A program made the translations under genes and the position numbers. DNA of 14,228 nucleotides, from NCBI RefSeq assembly GCF_020216685.1, contig NZ_JAIWNS010000079.1, positions 1-14,228 on the forward strand. Direction: 5' to 3'. The notes beneath the pieces were generated by a model, which worked only from the letters and a program-made list of their open reading frames with translations, had not been told where the DNA came from and made no database searches. Below are positions 7,723 to 13,960 of this stretch, one piece after another; position 1 is the first letter of the stretch, and every line of letters starts with the position of its first letter. Source of the stretch: Methanospirillum hungatei. Lineage in GTDB: Archaea; Halobacteriota; Methanomicrobia; Methanomicrobiales; Methanospirillaceae.

Positions 7723-9327
7723 TTAAGATATATGCTCATCAGTCAGGATGTCAAACCTGGTGAGCTGCTGAATGGGCACTTCATCCGGATTCTTCTTTAA
7801 ACGCTCAATAAAAAGGATATGTTCTTTTTTTAATTCATCCTGCAGGATGGCATAATCACGACTCCATACCGCTGATGCATGTGCATCATCCTTCTGAATC
7901 TGGTCAGGGTCCAGTTCATCAATATCAAGACCATCGACAATCCTGACCAGTCTGAATACCAGTTCATCCAGCGGATTGATGGAGATCATAACCGAGTAAT
8001 GAGATACCGGAGAAAAGACCTCAATACTCCCCCGCCGGAACGAATCACGAAGGTTGGTCATCTTCCGTGGCTTGACCCGGTATCCCCGTCCCTTCATAGC
8101 CTCCAGGATGCTCTGAATGACCGTCTCCCACTGCTTATCAGAGAGGGATTTGCTCTTTTTTTGAAGATAATATGCATCATACTGCCTCCTGATAACCGAC
8201 AGTTCACGAAGCTCAGGGAAGGGGTCATGATACAGGATCATGGCAGCGTCCAGAAGAGCCCCGGCATCAGGATCCAGAGAGAGGGTCTGGACTATCTCTT
8301 CAAGGTCCTCCCTGATAACCGTCTTCTCAGGGATCTTCTCTTTCAATAGTCCATATTCCAGTTGCAGGTTCTCCCTTTGGAGGGCAAGCCGTTCAGGAGT
8401 TGTCTCTTTTGCAACCGGTTCGTAATCTGAACTCTCCGTCTCATCATAATCAAAAAACCCAATCCGCCCGTGAAAAAATTCCGCTTCCATGGTCAGGAGT
8501 TCCATGGACACATCATGGGCAATCTTTGCCTTTTCCTCCTCACGATCTGGTTCCTCACGAGAAATCCCTCCAAGGGTAGTGTGCTCAATTCCAGATACCC
8601 GGTGATCAAGGGCTGAAAGCTGTTCTTCAAGACTCTTTAGTTTCTCTTTTCTGGCATCAAGATCCGGAATTTCAGAAAGTGTAGAGATCTGGGCCTGTAA
8701 TGAATGCAGGATCTCCAGATCCGGAAGCGATACATTTTTCAGTTCAAGAGAGGAGGCCTCTTTTTTCAGCTCATCAATCCGGTTATTAAGTGAGAAAAGA
8801 GCATGTCTGCAGGTATAATACCTGGTGGCAATATCAGATATGAGTGCCTTATACGAGTTTATCCGTTCAGACTGAACCTCAAGCGTGGAGAGATTCTCAA
8901 CTGACCGTCTGTATTCCAGGTATGCAGGATTTTCAGCACTGATGAAGGATTCAGATACCAGTCGGTTAAGAAGGCTTTCTATCTTCTGTATATACACCTC
9001 TTCCAGAAGTCGCATCTCATTCTCTTCAAGGAGGAGCTGGATGAGCACAATCCTGAACCGGTCAGCTTTCCGGAAGAATAACTCCATCGTCTTTCTTGAG
9101 GATTCAGGAGATTTCCAGGCAGGATAATCAGGAGTCAGGATTTGCTCAGCAATTTCCCTGAGTTCTTCGTGTAATTTTATAACCCGCTCATTCTTGTTTG
9201 TCAGGGTATCAAACCGTCTTTCTGCGCTGGATAAAAGAGAATGGATTCGCTTTTCTATCCATTCAAGTGACTGGCCGTCATCATCAGAATGTGCGAGGGC
9301 AATTTCTACAACGATCAGAGAACTCAT
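7723..9327 (-). CDS. Coiled-coil protein of unknown function in the kinase cassette
   Basis: No family is recognised in these 534 residues. The first 350 or so are strongly helical and charged, with long heptad-like stretches (SLEWIEKRIHSLLSSAE, LDARKEKLKSLEEQLSALD). They are interrupted near residues 280-300 by an acidic, aromatic patch (FFHGRIGFFDYDETES). After another helical stretch, about residue 400 to 500 looks like a small alpha/beta domain: KQWETVIQSILEAMKGRGY, RRGSIEVFSPVSHYSVMISINP, FRLVRIVDG. A last helix and an acidic tail follow. There is no signal peptide or membrane segment. The start is tightly fixed: the ATG overlaps the phosphatase stop as TAATG, implying translational coupling and perhaps matched amounts of the two proteins. 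It is a good candidate for the substrate or scaffold of the kinase and phosphatase. That role is inferred only from position. Confidence 0.88.
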   Translation of the reverse strand: MSSLIVVEIALAHSDDDGQSLEWIEKRIHSLLSSAERRFDTLTNKNERVIKLHEELREIAEQILTPDYPAWKSPESSRKTMELFFRKADRFRIVLIQLLLEENEMRLLEEVYIQKIESLLNRLVSESFISAENPAYLEYRRSVENLSTLEVQSERINSYKALISDIATRYYTCRHALFSLNNRIDELKKEASSLELKNVSLPDLEILHSLQAQISTLSEIPDLDARKEKLKSLEEQLSALDHRVSGIEHTTLGGISREEPDREEEKAKIAHDVSMELLTMEAEFFHGRIGFFDYDETESSDYEPVAKETTPERLALQRENLQLEYGLLKEKIPEKTVIREDLEEIVQTLSLDPDAGALLDAAMILYHDPFPELRELSVIRRQYDAYYLQKKSKSLSDKQWETVIQSILEAMKGRGYRVKPRKMTNLRDSFRRGSIEVFSPVSHYSVMISINPLDELVFRLVRIVDGLDIDELDPDQIQKDDAHASAVWSRDYAILQDELKKEHILFIERLKKNPDEVPIQQLTRFDILTDEHIS

Positions 9328-10115
9328 TATGACTGGCTGGTTGAGAGAAGAATTGCCGTTACATTATCCTGTGATTGTCGTGCAAGGGAAGCAACGAGCA
9401 CTTTATCGAGGAAGGCATACCCCGGATGTTTCTGAAGGATCATCTCCAGTTCATCCTGTGAGAAACATTCCCAAATCCCGTCAGAACAGATGAAGAACTG
9501 ATCCTGGTCACGAAGACCGATGGTCTTGAACCAGACATGGACTGAGTCCTTTATCCCGTCACCGGATATGGATGAAGTGACGATATTTTTCCGTGGGTGA
9601 TACCTCATCTCATCCTCGGTGATTACTCCCTCTTCAAGAAGGTGCTGGACGACTGAGTGATCTTTGGTTATCCTCTCGAAGAATTTCCCGTTTATCCGGT
9701 AGACCCGGCAGTCTCCGATGTTGAATACATGGGCTTTTTCTTCCTGGATGATAACCCCGGCAAGGGTACACCCAAGATTTGATGCTTCAGGATTTTTCTC
9801 AACATACGCCTCCAGCTGTTCTTTTGCAGCATAGACAACCGAATTGAAACTCTCTTCATCGGTTATCTCGGCAAAGTGATCCTGAAGGTAGGTTAAAACC
9901 AGCTGGGCTGCCACCTCTCCTTTTTGTTCTCCTCCAATTCCGTCTGCAACACAGAATAGGGCATTCATGACCTCTCCGCTGTAAGACTCGGGGATTTTCA
10001 TGGAGAGATCTGATATCAGTGTTCCCGGAATGACCAGTCCGTCTTCGTTGTTGGATCTGACCCCGCCTTTGTTGGTGAAAAAGAATGCTTCAACCCGTTG
10101 TTTCGTTTTATTCAT
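9327..10115 (-). CDS. PP2C-type (PPM) Ser/Thr protein phosphatase
   Basis: This 262-residue metal-dependent phosphatase removes phosphate from Ser and Thr. It consists only of the catalytic domain, with every key motif: RSNNED (20-25), VADGIGGEQKGEVAA with metal ligand D58, GCTLAGV (115-121), IGDCRVYR (133-140), KDHS (151-154), CSDGIWE with D212, and QDNVT with D250. No membrane segment or extra domain is present, so it is a soluble cytoplasmic enzyme. It resembles the stand-alone Stp/PppA phosphatases that pair with bacterial Hanks-type kinases. It is the first gene of the minus-strand cassette, and its stop overlaps the start of the coiled-coil gene. The ATG at 10115 is the first in the frame and sits just before the family's usual N-terminal strand. 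It probably reverses the action of the cassette kinase. Confidence 0.96.
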   Translation of the reverse strand: MNKTKQRVEAFFFTNKGGVRSNNEDGLVIPGTLISDLSMKIPESYSGEVMNALFCVADGIGGEQKGEVAAQLVLTYLQDHFAEITDEESFNSVVYAAKEQLEAYVEKNPEASNLGCTLAGVIIQEEKAHVFNIGDCRVYRINGKFFERITKDHSVVQHLLEEGVITEDEMRYHPRKNIVTSSISGDGIKDSVHVWFKTIGLRDQDQFFICSDGIWECFSQDELEMILQKHPGYAFLDKVLVASLARQSQDNVTAILLSTSQS

Positions 10116-10258
10116 AACCTATATGACCATCGTGTTTGAAAGAGATATACCCTACTCTGATCTCCTGCGTATCATATACCAAGTGAATGTGCAGGATAAA
10201 CGACCATACCCACGAACCATTAATATAGGAGAAAAGAGCATGTTTTGTCGGTGAGGAT
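10116..10258. promoter_or_regulatory. Divergent promoter region of the signalling cassette and a membrane protein
   Basis: The 143 bases between two diverging genes should hold promoters for both. On the plus strand ttaatata (10220-10227) lies 32 bases before the ATG at 10259, so the leader would be very short; ggtgagg at 10250-10256 is a possible but very close ribosome site. On the minus strand tatatgat (plus 10171-10178) lies about 56 bases before the phosphatase ATG, and a second TATA-like tatatctc (plus 10141-10148) lies about 26 bases before it. Choosing between them needs transcript start data. Confidence 0.45.
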
Positions 10259-10558
10259 ATGGTCGTCAAGGAGACAGTTATCAAGCGTCTTGGAGTGATG
10301 AGTGTAGCAAAGTTCAGTGCAGTCATCGGAGTTATCTATGGATTTCTCATGGGTATTGTGATGGCCCTTGGGATGGGAAGTGCCATGGGACTTGCGGGGG
10401 ACGTCGGTATGGGTGTTGGAACCGGTATTGCGGCCCTCATTGTAATGATCATCGTCGGAGCGATCTTCGGGTTTATTGGCGGGGCAATCGTTGCTTTTGT
10501 CTATAATCTGGCCCTTGGAGTCATCGGCGGTATTGAAGTCGATCTTGAGATGGATTAA
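10259..10558 (+). CDS. Small glycine-rich membrane protein of unknown function
   Basis: This 99-residue protein starts with a short charged end (VVKETVIKRLG), then has two or three hydrophobic segments rich in Gly, Ala and Met. One is VIYGFLMGIVMALGMGSAMG (residues 24-43) and the other spans about 57-90. The small residues are spaced like GxxxG packing motifs. It ends in NLALGVIGGIEVDLEMD. Short membrane proteins with a VAK...GxxxG core and a GGIE(V/L)-(D/E)LE end recur in archaea and bacteria, partly resembling DUF3566, but I cannot assign it firmly. The start could be the ATG at 10259 or the one at 10298 (MSVAKF). It is followed by a strong T-tract terminator and diverges from the phosphatase gene. 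Nothing visible links it to the signalling cassette except the shared promoter region. Confidence 0.8.
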   Translation: MVVKETVIKRLGVMSVAKFSAVIGVIYGFLMGIVMALGMGSAMGLAGDVGMGVGTGIAALIVMIIVGAIFGFIGGAIVAFVYNLALGVIGGIEVDLEMD

Positions 10559-10607
10559 CCGATTCGTTTCTTCATGAGCCGGTATATCACCGCCCCGGTC
10601 ACTTCGG

Positions 10608-10622
10608 TTTTTTCTTTTTTTT
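10608..10622 (+). terminator. T-tract transcription terminator
   Basis: Six T, one C and eight T follow 50 bases after the stop of the small membrane protein. They are preceded by a GC-rich segment that can fold weakly (ccggtcacttcgg). Archaeal RNA polymerase stops at such U-tracts. It separates this gene from the methyltransferase-HD pair. Confidence 0.6.
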
Positions 10623-10660
10623 CTTGCGGTTTGATATCTGTCAGATAGAAACCTATAGGC

Positions 10661-11215
10661 ATGGCTCATTCAGTGTGTCCGGCAGAACGTGCCTGGATGC
10701 TTGACAATCCTTTCAGATCGCTGCTCATCAGACCAAGCCGGCTGCTCAAGCCCCATGTCAGACCAAAGATGACGGTCCTTGATGTCGGGTGTGGTCCTGG
10801 GTTTTTTACCGGTGTCATGGCCAGATTTGTTGGGCCGGAAGGAACGGTCATTGCTGCGGATCTTCAACCTGAAATGCTGGATCGTACGAAAGAAAAGATG
10901 ATCCGAAAGGGGCTTATTGACCGGGTGATCCTGCATAAGACGGCATCTGAAACGCTTCATCTCAATGAGTCCGGATTTGTTGACTTTGCAATTGGCTTTC
11001 ATATGGTCCACGAAGTCCCCTCTCCCCTGGCATTGTTTGCAGAGGTATTTGATTGTCTAAAACCGAGCGGTATCTTTCTGGTGAGTGAACCAAAAGGGCA
11101 TGTCAAAATGGAGGAGTTCATTCAGGAGATGATAGAGGCACAGGCTGCCGGGTTTTGTATTGCGAGAGAGCAACACAGCCTGCTTGAACATCAGGTCCTA
11201 TTGAAAAAGCCATGA
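10661..11215 (+). CDS. Class I SAM-dependent methyltransferase
   Basis: The 184-residue protein is a single Rossmann-fold methyltransferase. Motif I is VLDVGCGPG (39-47), followed by the acidic residue of the second strand in VIAADLQPEML (about 63-73), a middle strand with FVDFAIGFHMVHEV (104-117), and the LKPSGIFLVSEP strand (about 132-143). The short N-terminal part with HSVCP and RPSRLLKPHV is typical of a Methyltransferase-11/UbiE-like archaeal group of unknown substrate. The length is complete for a minimal enzyme. No clear Shine-Dalgarno sequence precedes the ATG. The HD hydrolase overlaps its end by 4 bases (ATGA), so the two are cotranscribed and probably translationally coupled. The substrate cannot be predicted from the sequence alone. 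Confidence 0.92.
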   Translation: MAHSVCPAERAWMLDNPFRSLLIRPSRLLKPHVRPKMTVLDVGCGPGFFTGVMARFVGPEGTVIAADLQPEMLDRTKEKMIRKGLIDRVILHKTASETLHLNESGFVDFAIGFHMVHEVPSPLALFAEVFDCLKPSGIFLVSEPKGHVKMEEFIQEMIEAQAAGFCIAREQHSLLEHQVLLKKP

Positions 11216-11805
11216 CCGAACTATTTCGCGAGATGAAAAATTTCGTTAAGCAGGCCCTTTTTGAGGCGGGTTCCCATGGGTTTGACCATACCCTCCGGGT
11301 AGTATCCCTGTGTGAAATAATCGGAGAGGCGGAGCAGGCAGAGATGGAGATCCTGATTCCCGCTGCAATCTTCCATGATATTGCCCGGCCCCTGGAGAGG
11401 AAGACAGGGATTTCCCATGAGATAAAAGGGGCAGAGATGACTGAGGAGTTTCTGACCGGAATATCATATGGAGAGGAGCGGATCTTACGCATTGTCCATG
11501 CTATCAAAGCCCACCGGTTCAGCACCGCTCTTGTTCCGGAGACACTGGAGGCAAAGATCCTCTCTGACGCAGACAAACTGGATGCGATGGGAGCTGTGGG
11601 GATTGCCCGGACGTTTATTTCAGCCGGTGAACATGGTGGGGATATTACGGACGGGCTTGAACATATGTATGAGAAATTGCTCAGGTTATCGGATATGATG
11701 TACACCCGGACCGGGAAGGAGATGGCTGAACGGAGGCATACATTCTTAGTGGCATTTGTTCAGGCATTGGAAGAGGAGAGAGGGATGGAGGAAAGAGGGG
11801 GTTAG
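11212..11805 (+). CDS. HD-domain metal-dependent phosphohydrolase
   Basis: The 197-residue protein belongs to the HD superfamily, resembling the YedJ-like group. The metal-binding set is complete: H26 in HGFDHTLRV, the HD doublet H55-D56 in IFHDIARP, further histidines H69, H96 and H101 in the expected order, and D119 in LSDADKLDAMGAVG. The LSDADKLDAMG motif is typical of small archaeal and bacterial HD hydrolases thought to act on nucleotides or other phosphate esters. The real substrate is unknown. The C-terminal 20 residues are charged and helical. The ATG at 11212 overlaps the methyltransferase stop (ATGA), so the start is set by coupling rather than by its own ribosome site. Confidence 0.92.
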   Translation: MTELFREMKNFVKQALFEAGSHGFDHTLRVVSLCEIIGEAEQAEMEILIPAAIFHDIARPLERKTGISHEIKGAEMTEEFLTGISYGEERILRIVHAIKAHRFSTALVPETLEAKILSDADKLDAMGAVGIARTFISAGEHGGDITDGLEHMYEKLLRLSDMMYTRTGKEMAERRHTFLVAFVQALEEERGMEERGG

Positions 11806-12096
11806 AGATATAAAGACCTTTTATCGGGATTGACCAATCATGATTCTACCAAAATTTCACCTCATATAGAACATAAGATTTTCTTTTTAATGCGTTGTAC
11901 TCCGAATCCTGCAAAATGAATCGAGTTTGACCCAGAATTATGACCATTAACTCTCATCCAGATCACCCTGACGGGCAAATTAGGGCAGCAAGTCCCATAC
12001 TGGGAACCCAGATAAATTGAATAATATGCAGCACCAGGCTCCTAATTTTTTATTTTTTTGATGAGATTTATGAGCAACAGAGAAAAGTAATCTATT
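11806..12096. other. AT-rich spacer without a supported gene
   Basis: No convincing coding region is seen in these 291 bases. A 33-residue minus-strand frame (11846-11947) exists but is too short to trust. A symmetrical ctgggaacccag occurs at 12000-12011. The stretch ends with two T-runs listed separately. Base composition is clearly more AT-rich than the preceding operon, and the region opens the sparse right-hand part of the window. Confidence 0.5.
12046..12059 (+). terminator. Double T-run, probable terminator
   Basis: Six T, one A and seven T lie on the plus strand about 240 bases after the HD hydrolase stop and about 40 bases before the stop of the minus-strand PIN gene. They could end a long plus-strand transcript. 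No strong stem precedes them, as is common in archaea. Confidence 0.4.
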
Positions 12097-12477
12097 TCAA
12101 AGAAATAATTCATCAATATCTGATACATTAGAAGAGCGAATAAAAAAAGCTTGCACGCCCTTTTTCATTGCATGATGATGCATACCTTCATCATCGGTTA
12201 TCAGAGGTATTTTGTCCCGATACGCTAATGCGATAAAATATGAGTCAAATCCAGAACAACTTTGAGATTCAGCGATTCTCCAGGCTTCATAAAATATCTC
12301 ATCATCTGATATAAGTGTACTCGTAGTATAGAGTCGGGATGTGATCTTTTGGCTGGTTTTCTCATCAGTAAACCGACGACAGACCGCAGCAACTTCAACA
12401 ATGCACACTTTTGGCAATAAGAGTTCAATAAATCTCTCTTCAATGATTTTAAAAAGAAACTGAACCTTATATACCAT
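12097..12477 (-). CDS. PIN-domain protein, apparently lacking its N-terminus
   Basis: The 126 residues read as the middle and end of a VapC-like PIN ribonuclease. PKVCIVEVAAVCRR (23-36) matches the helix with the second acidic residue (EV). SGFDSYFIALAYRDKIPLITDD, from about residue 75, gives the third and fourth acidic positions. PIN enzymes need an N-terminal strand with an aspartate (often DTN or DSS), and it is missing here. The same frame continues open upstream from 12478 to 12600 (41 codons, ending at a TGA at 12601-12603). It reads plausibly (LLSIIWGHLS, then GELKYSEGLKYPA) but has no ATG, GTG or TTG, and it carries Leu where LDSSIW-like starts have Asp. The gene is therefore probably a decayed toxin, or it uses an unusual start. 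No VapB-like antitoxin gene is seen beside it. Confidence 0.65.
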   Translation of the reverse strand: MVYKVQFLFKIIEERFIELLLPKVCIVEVAAVCRRFTDEKTSQKITSRLYTTSTLISDDEIFYEAWRIAESQSCSGFDSYFIALAYRDKIPLITDDEGMHHHAMKKGVQAFFIRSSNVSDIDELFL

Positions 12478-12690
12478 GGCAGGATATTTCAGGCCTTCGG
12501 AATATTTTAGTTCACCAATACAGAGCGATAAATGCCCCCAGATTATGGATAATAATTGAACATGATATTCCTGATTTGTCCAATTTCGTACATAAAAATC
12601 TCATGCCGTAAACAAGAATAAGACTAAAAAATTAAGGGATAGACCCCGTCCAAATTTTCCCAATTATTTCTGAAACGAAACGCTCCCCAT

Positions 12691-12712
12691 ATGAGATCCA
12701 TTCGCATCTCAT
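12691..12712 (-). repeat. Perfect 7-base hairpin directly after the yjbQ stop
   Basis: The arms atgagat (12691-12697) and atctcat (12706-12712) pair perfectly around an 8-base loop. The hairpin touches the yjbQ stop codon (12713-12715). It could stabilise or end the yjbQ transcript, although no T-run follows on the minus strand. Confidence 0.5.
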
Positions 12713-13114
12713 CTACCCGTCACGTACCCCGACCAGAACATGCCGGTTCCGGGGACCATCAAACTCGCAAAAGTAAATACCCTGCCAGGTCCCAAGAGCC
12801 AGCCGGCCATCTATCACCGGTATCGTGAGAGAAAAACCCATCAGGGAAGCCTTGATATGGGCATCGGAATTTCCTTCAGCATGCCGGTAATCACCGGTTG
12901 CCGGAACCAGGCGGGTAAGACCGACAAGGATGTCTCGTACAACGTCAGGATCTGCATTCTCATTGATGGTAAGACCTGCTGTTGTATGTTGGGTAAACAC
13001 AACGCAAGTACCGTTTTGCACTCCGCAACTTCGGACTTCCTCTGAAATTCTATCGGTAATATCAATGAACTGTGCTCTGGAACCGGTCCTGACGTCAATT
13101 TTTGTCCACTTCAC
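12713..13114 (-). CDS. YjbQ/UPF0047 family protein
   Basis: The 133 residues match the whole YjbQ family (UPF0047), a small trimeric beta-rich fold. Some members show weak thiamin phosphate synthase activity, but the cellular role is not settled. The conserved active-site parts are all present: QHTTAGLTINENADPDV (42-58) with H43, the NEN run and D55, then DYRHAEGNSDAHIKASLMG (75-93) with H78, E80, N82 and H86, and GTWQGIYFCEFDGPR near the C-terminus. The start is a GTG at 13114, set by a near-perfect ribosome site four bases upstream. Unlike its surroundings it looks intact and core-like. It stands alone, with AT-rich spacers on both sides. Confidence 0.95.
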   Translation of the reverse strand: MKWTKIDVRTGSRAQFIDITDRISEEVRSCGVQNGTCVVFTQHTTAGLTINENADPDVVRDILVGLTRLVPATGDYRHAEGNSDAHIKASLMGFSLTIPVIDGRLALGTWQGIYFCEFDGPRNRHVLVGVRDG

Positions 13115-13118
13115 CTAG

Positions 13119-13126
13119 ATCACCTC
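13119..13126 (-). promoter_or_regulatory. Strong ribosome binding site deciding a GTG start
   Basis: GAGGTGAT on the minus strand, an 8-base match to the archaeal anti-Shine-Dalgarno, lies four bases before the GTG of yjbQ at 13114. It supports that non-ATG start. Confidence 0.75.
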
Positions 13127-13167
13127 ATCTGTCTTTTGGTTTCAGTTTGTACACTTCCATCGTATTA

Positions 13168-13353
13168 TCAGATTCGGTCAGGATCGAGAAAGTATTCATT
13201 CATCGTCCTGTGTTTTACAAAATTTCTGATAAAAAAATCGCGTCGCTTTTCCTGTTTCCATGATATTCTTACGATCCTTATGACTCTGAATGAATGTGTG
13301 ATAACGACAACCTCCAAGAGGGATACATTGAAGAATGTAATAACCCGAACCAC
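13168..13353 (-). pseudogene. Possible remnant of a BrnT-like toxin
   Basis: A 61-codon frame starts at a GTG directly after an in-frame TGG and TAG. Its middle part, SLLEVVVITHSFRVIRIVRIS followed by WKQEKRRDF, resembles the C-terminal half of BrnT-type toxins (a hydrophobic strand, then an IRIIS-like strand, then a basic helix). The N-terminal half expected for BrnT (W..K...N...H with an FEEA helix) was not found upstream in any frame. If the likeness is real this is a broken fragment. It could equally be a chance open frame, and I am unsure. Confidence 0.2.
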
Positions 13354-13431
13354 CCACTACGTATTCAGCCGGTCAAAACCCACCACCGAAAATAATGACT
13401 GAGTTAAATAAAAATATCAAATGCATTATCT

Positions 13432-13749
13432 ATGATTAAAGCAAATATTGTATATCTCATTGTGACCATGCAGGAAAAAAGACCAAACAAAGTTCTTGGA
13501 TATCGGAATGATATTCATGGAGAACCCGCTCAGACGCTCATCGGATCGGACGACGATGAAAGATCTATTATATTCTGTCTCAAATCAGGAGAAACGACTA
13601 TCATCACATCCCGGGATCTGAATCTCAGCAATAACCCATTTACTCCATGTGATGAATCAGTACATCAGAAAATATTCAGGAATATGAAAAAACATCCGGA
13701 TATCTATGTGAAGTTTTTTACTCTCCTGAATGAAAAAATTCCCCGGTAA
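13432..13749 (+). CDS. Small hypothetical protein
   Basis: This 105-residue frame matches no family that I recognise. It is charged and soluble, with an alternating strand-like middle (RSIIFCLKSGETTIITSRDLNL) and a basic, helical end (IFRNMKKHPDIYVKFFTLLNEKIPR). The ATG at 13432 gives a hydrophobic lead (IKANIVYLIVT). The ATG at 13468 (MQEKRPNKV) would remove it and leave 93 residues. A TATA-like tgtatatc (13449-13456) lies too close for the second start, while ttaaataaaa at about 13404 suits the first with a short leader. No ribosome site is clear for either. It lies between AT-rich spacers and may be horizontally acquired or orphaned. Confidence 0.5.
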   Translation: MIKANIVYLIVTMQEKRPNKVLGYRNDIHGEPAQTLIGSDDDERSIIFCLKSGETTIITSRDLNLSNNPFTPCDESVHQKIFRNMKKHPDIYVKFFTLLNEKIPR

Positions 13750-13816
13750 ATTTTATTCAGAACTCATTATCTTCTCATATCCAGACTTCATTGCAAATCT
13801 CAGTATTCATGAGACG

Positions 13817-13837
13817 ATACCGTAGCGTGCATACCGT
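13817..13837. repeat. Short tandem motif with a 14-base period
   Basis: The 7-mer ataccgt occurs at 13817-13823 and 13831-13837 around agcgtgc. The flanking agac and gtct also pair, so the segment has weak dyad symmetry. It lies in the gene-free 13750-13960 stretch between two convergent ORFs, which otherwise shows only AT-rich sequence and an A-run at 13902-13908 that would be a T-run on the minus strand behind the ABC permease gene. Its function, if any, is unknown. Confidence 0.3.
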
Positions 13838-13960
13838 CTTAAAATAATCTCTATTTGAGATCTATTTTTTCATCATTCCTTTGAATACAACACAGATTCA
13901 AGAAAAAATGTTTTGGATAAATAAGAGATTATCAGGGCCTTTTCTGAATAATGGACTTAT

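Larger units (their letters stand above)
13115..13431. other. 317-base AT-rich spacer, mostly without a supported gene
   Basis: After the yjbQ ribosome site no convincing gene is seen. A plus-strand frame (13136-13402) has the composition of chance, with many Ser, Thr and Arg and no recognisable domain. A minus-strand frame (13168-13353) faintly resembles a toxin C-terminus and is listed separately. The right end (ttaaataaaaatatc, 13404-13418) may hold the TATA box of the following ORF. Confidence 0.45.

Noticed and set aside
10220..10669. 149-residue minus-strand frame opposite the small membrane protein
   Set aside because: It is the antisense shadow of the glycine-rich gene, with many Asp, His and Asn residues and low complexity. 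The plus frame has clear membrane segments.
11118..11705. 195-residue minus-strand frame across the HD gene
   Set aside because: It lies opposite a gene with complete HD catalytic residues, and its Ser/Pro/Ile-rich composition is typical of an antisense frame.
11846..11947. 33-residue minus-strand ORF in the spacer after the HD gene
   Set aside because: Too short, without a clear ribosome site or recognised domain. It reads plausibly but cannot be told from chance.
12000..12011. Symmetrical ctgggaacccag as a hairpin or operator
   Set aside because: The two-base centre cannot form an RNA loop, and no neighbouring promoter supports an operator role.
13136..13402. 88-residue plus-strand ORF after yjbQ
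   Set aside because: Its composition looks random, it has no ribosome site and no domain, and it overlaps the yjbQ upstream region.
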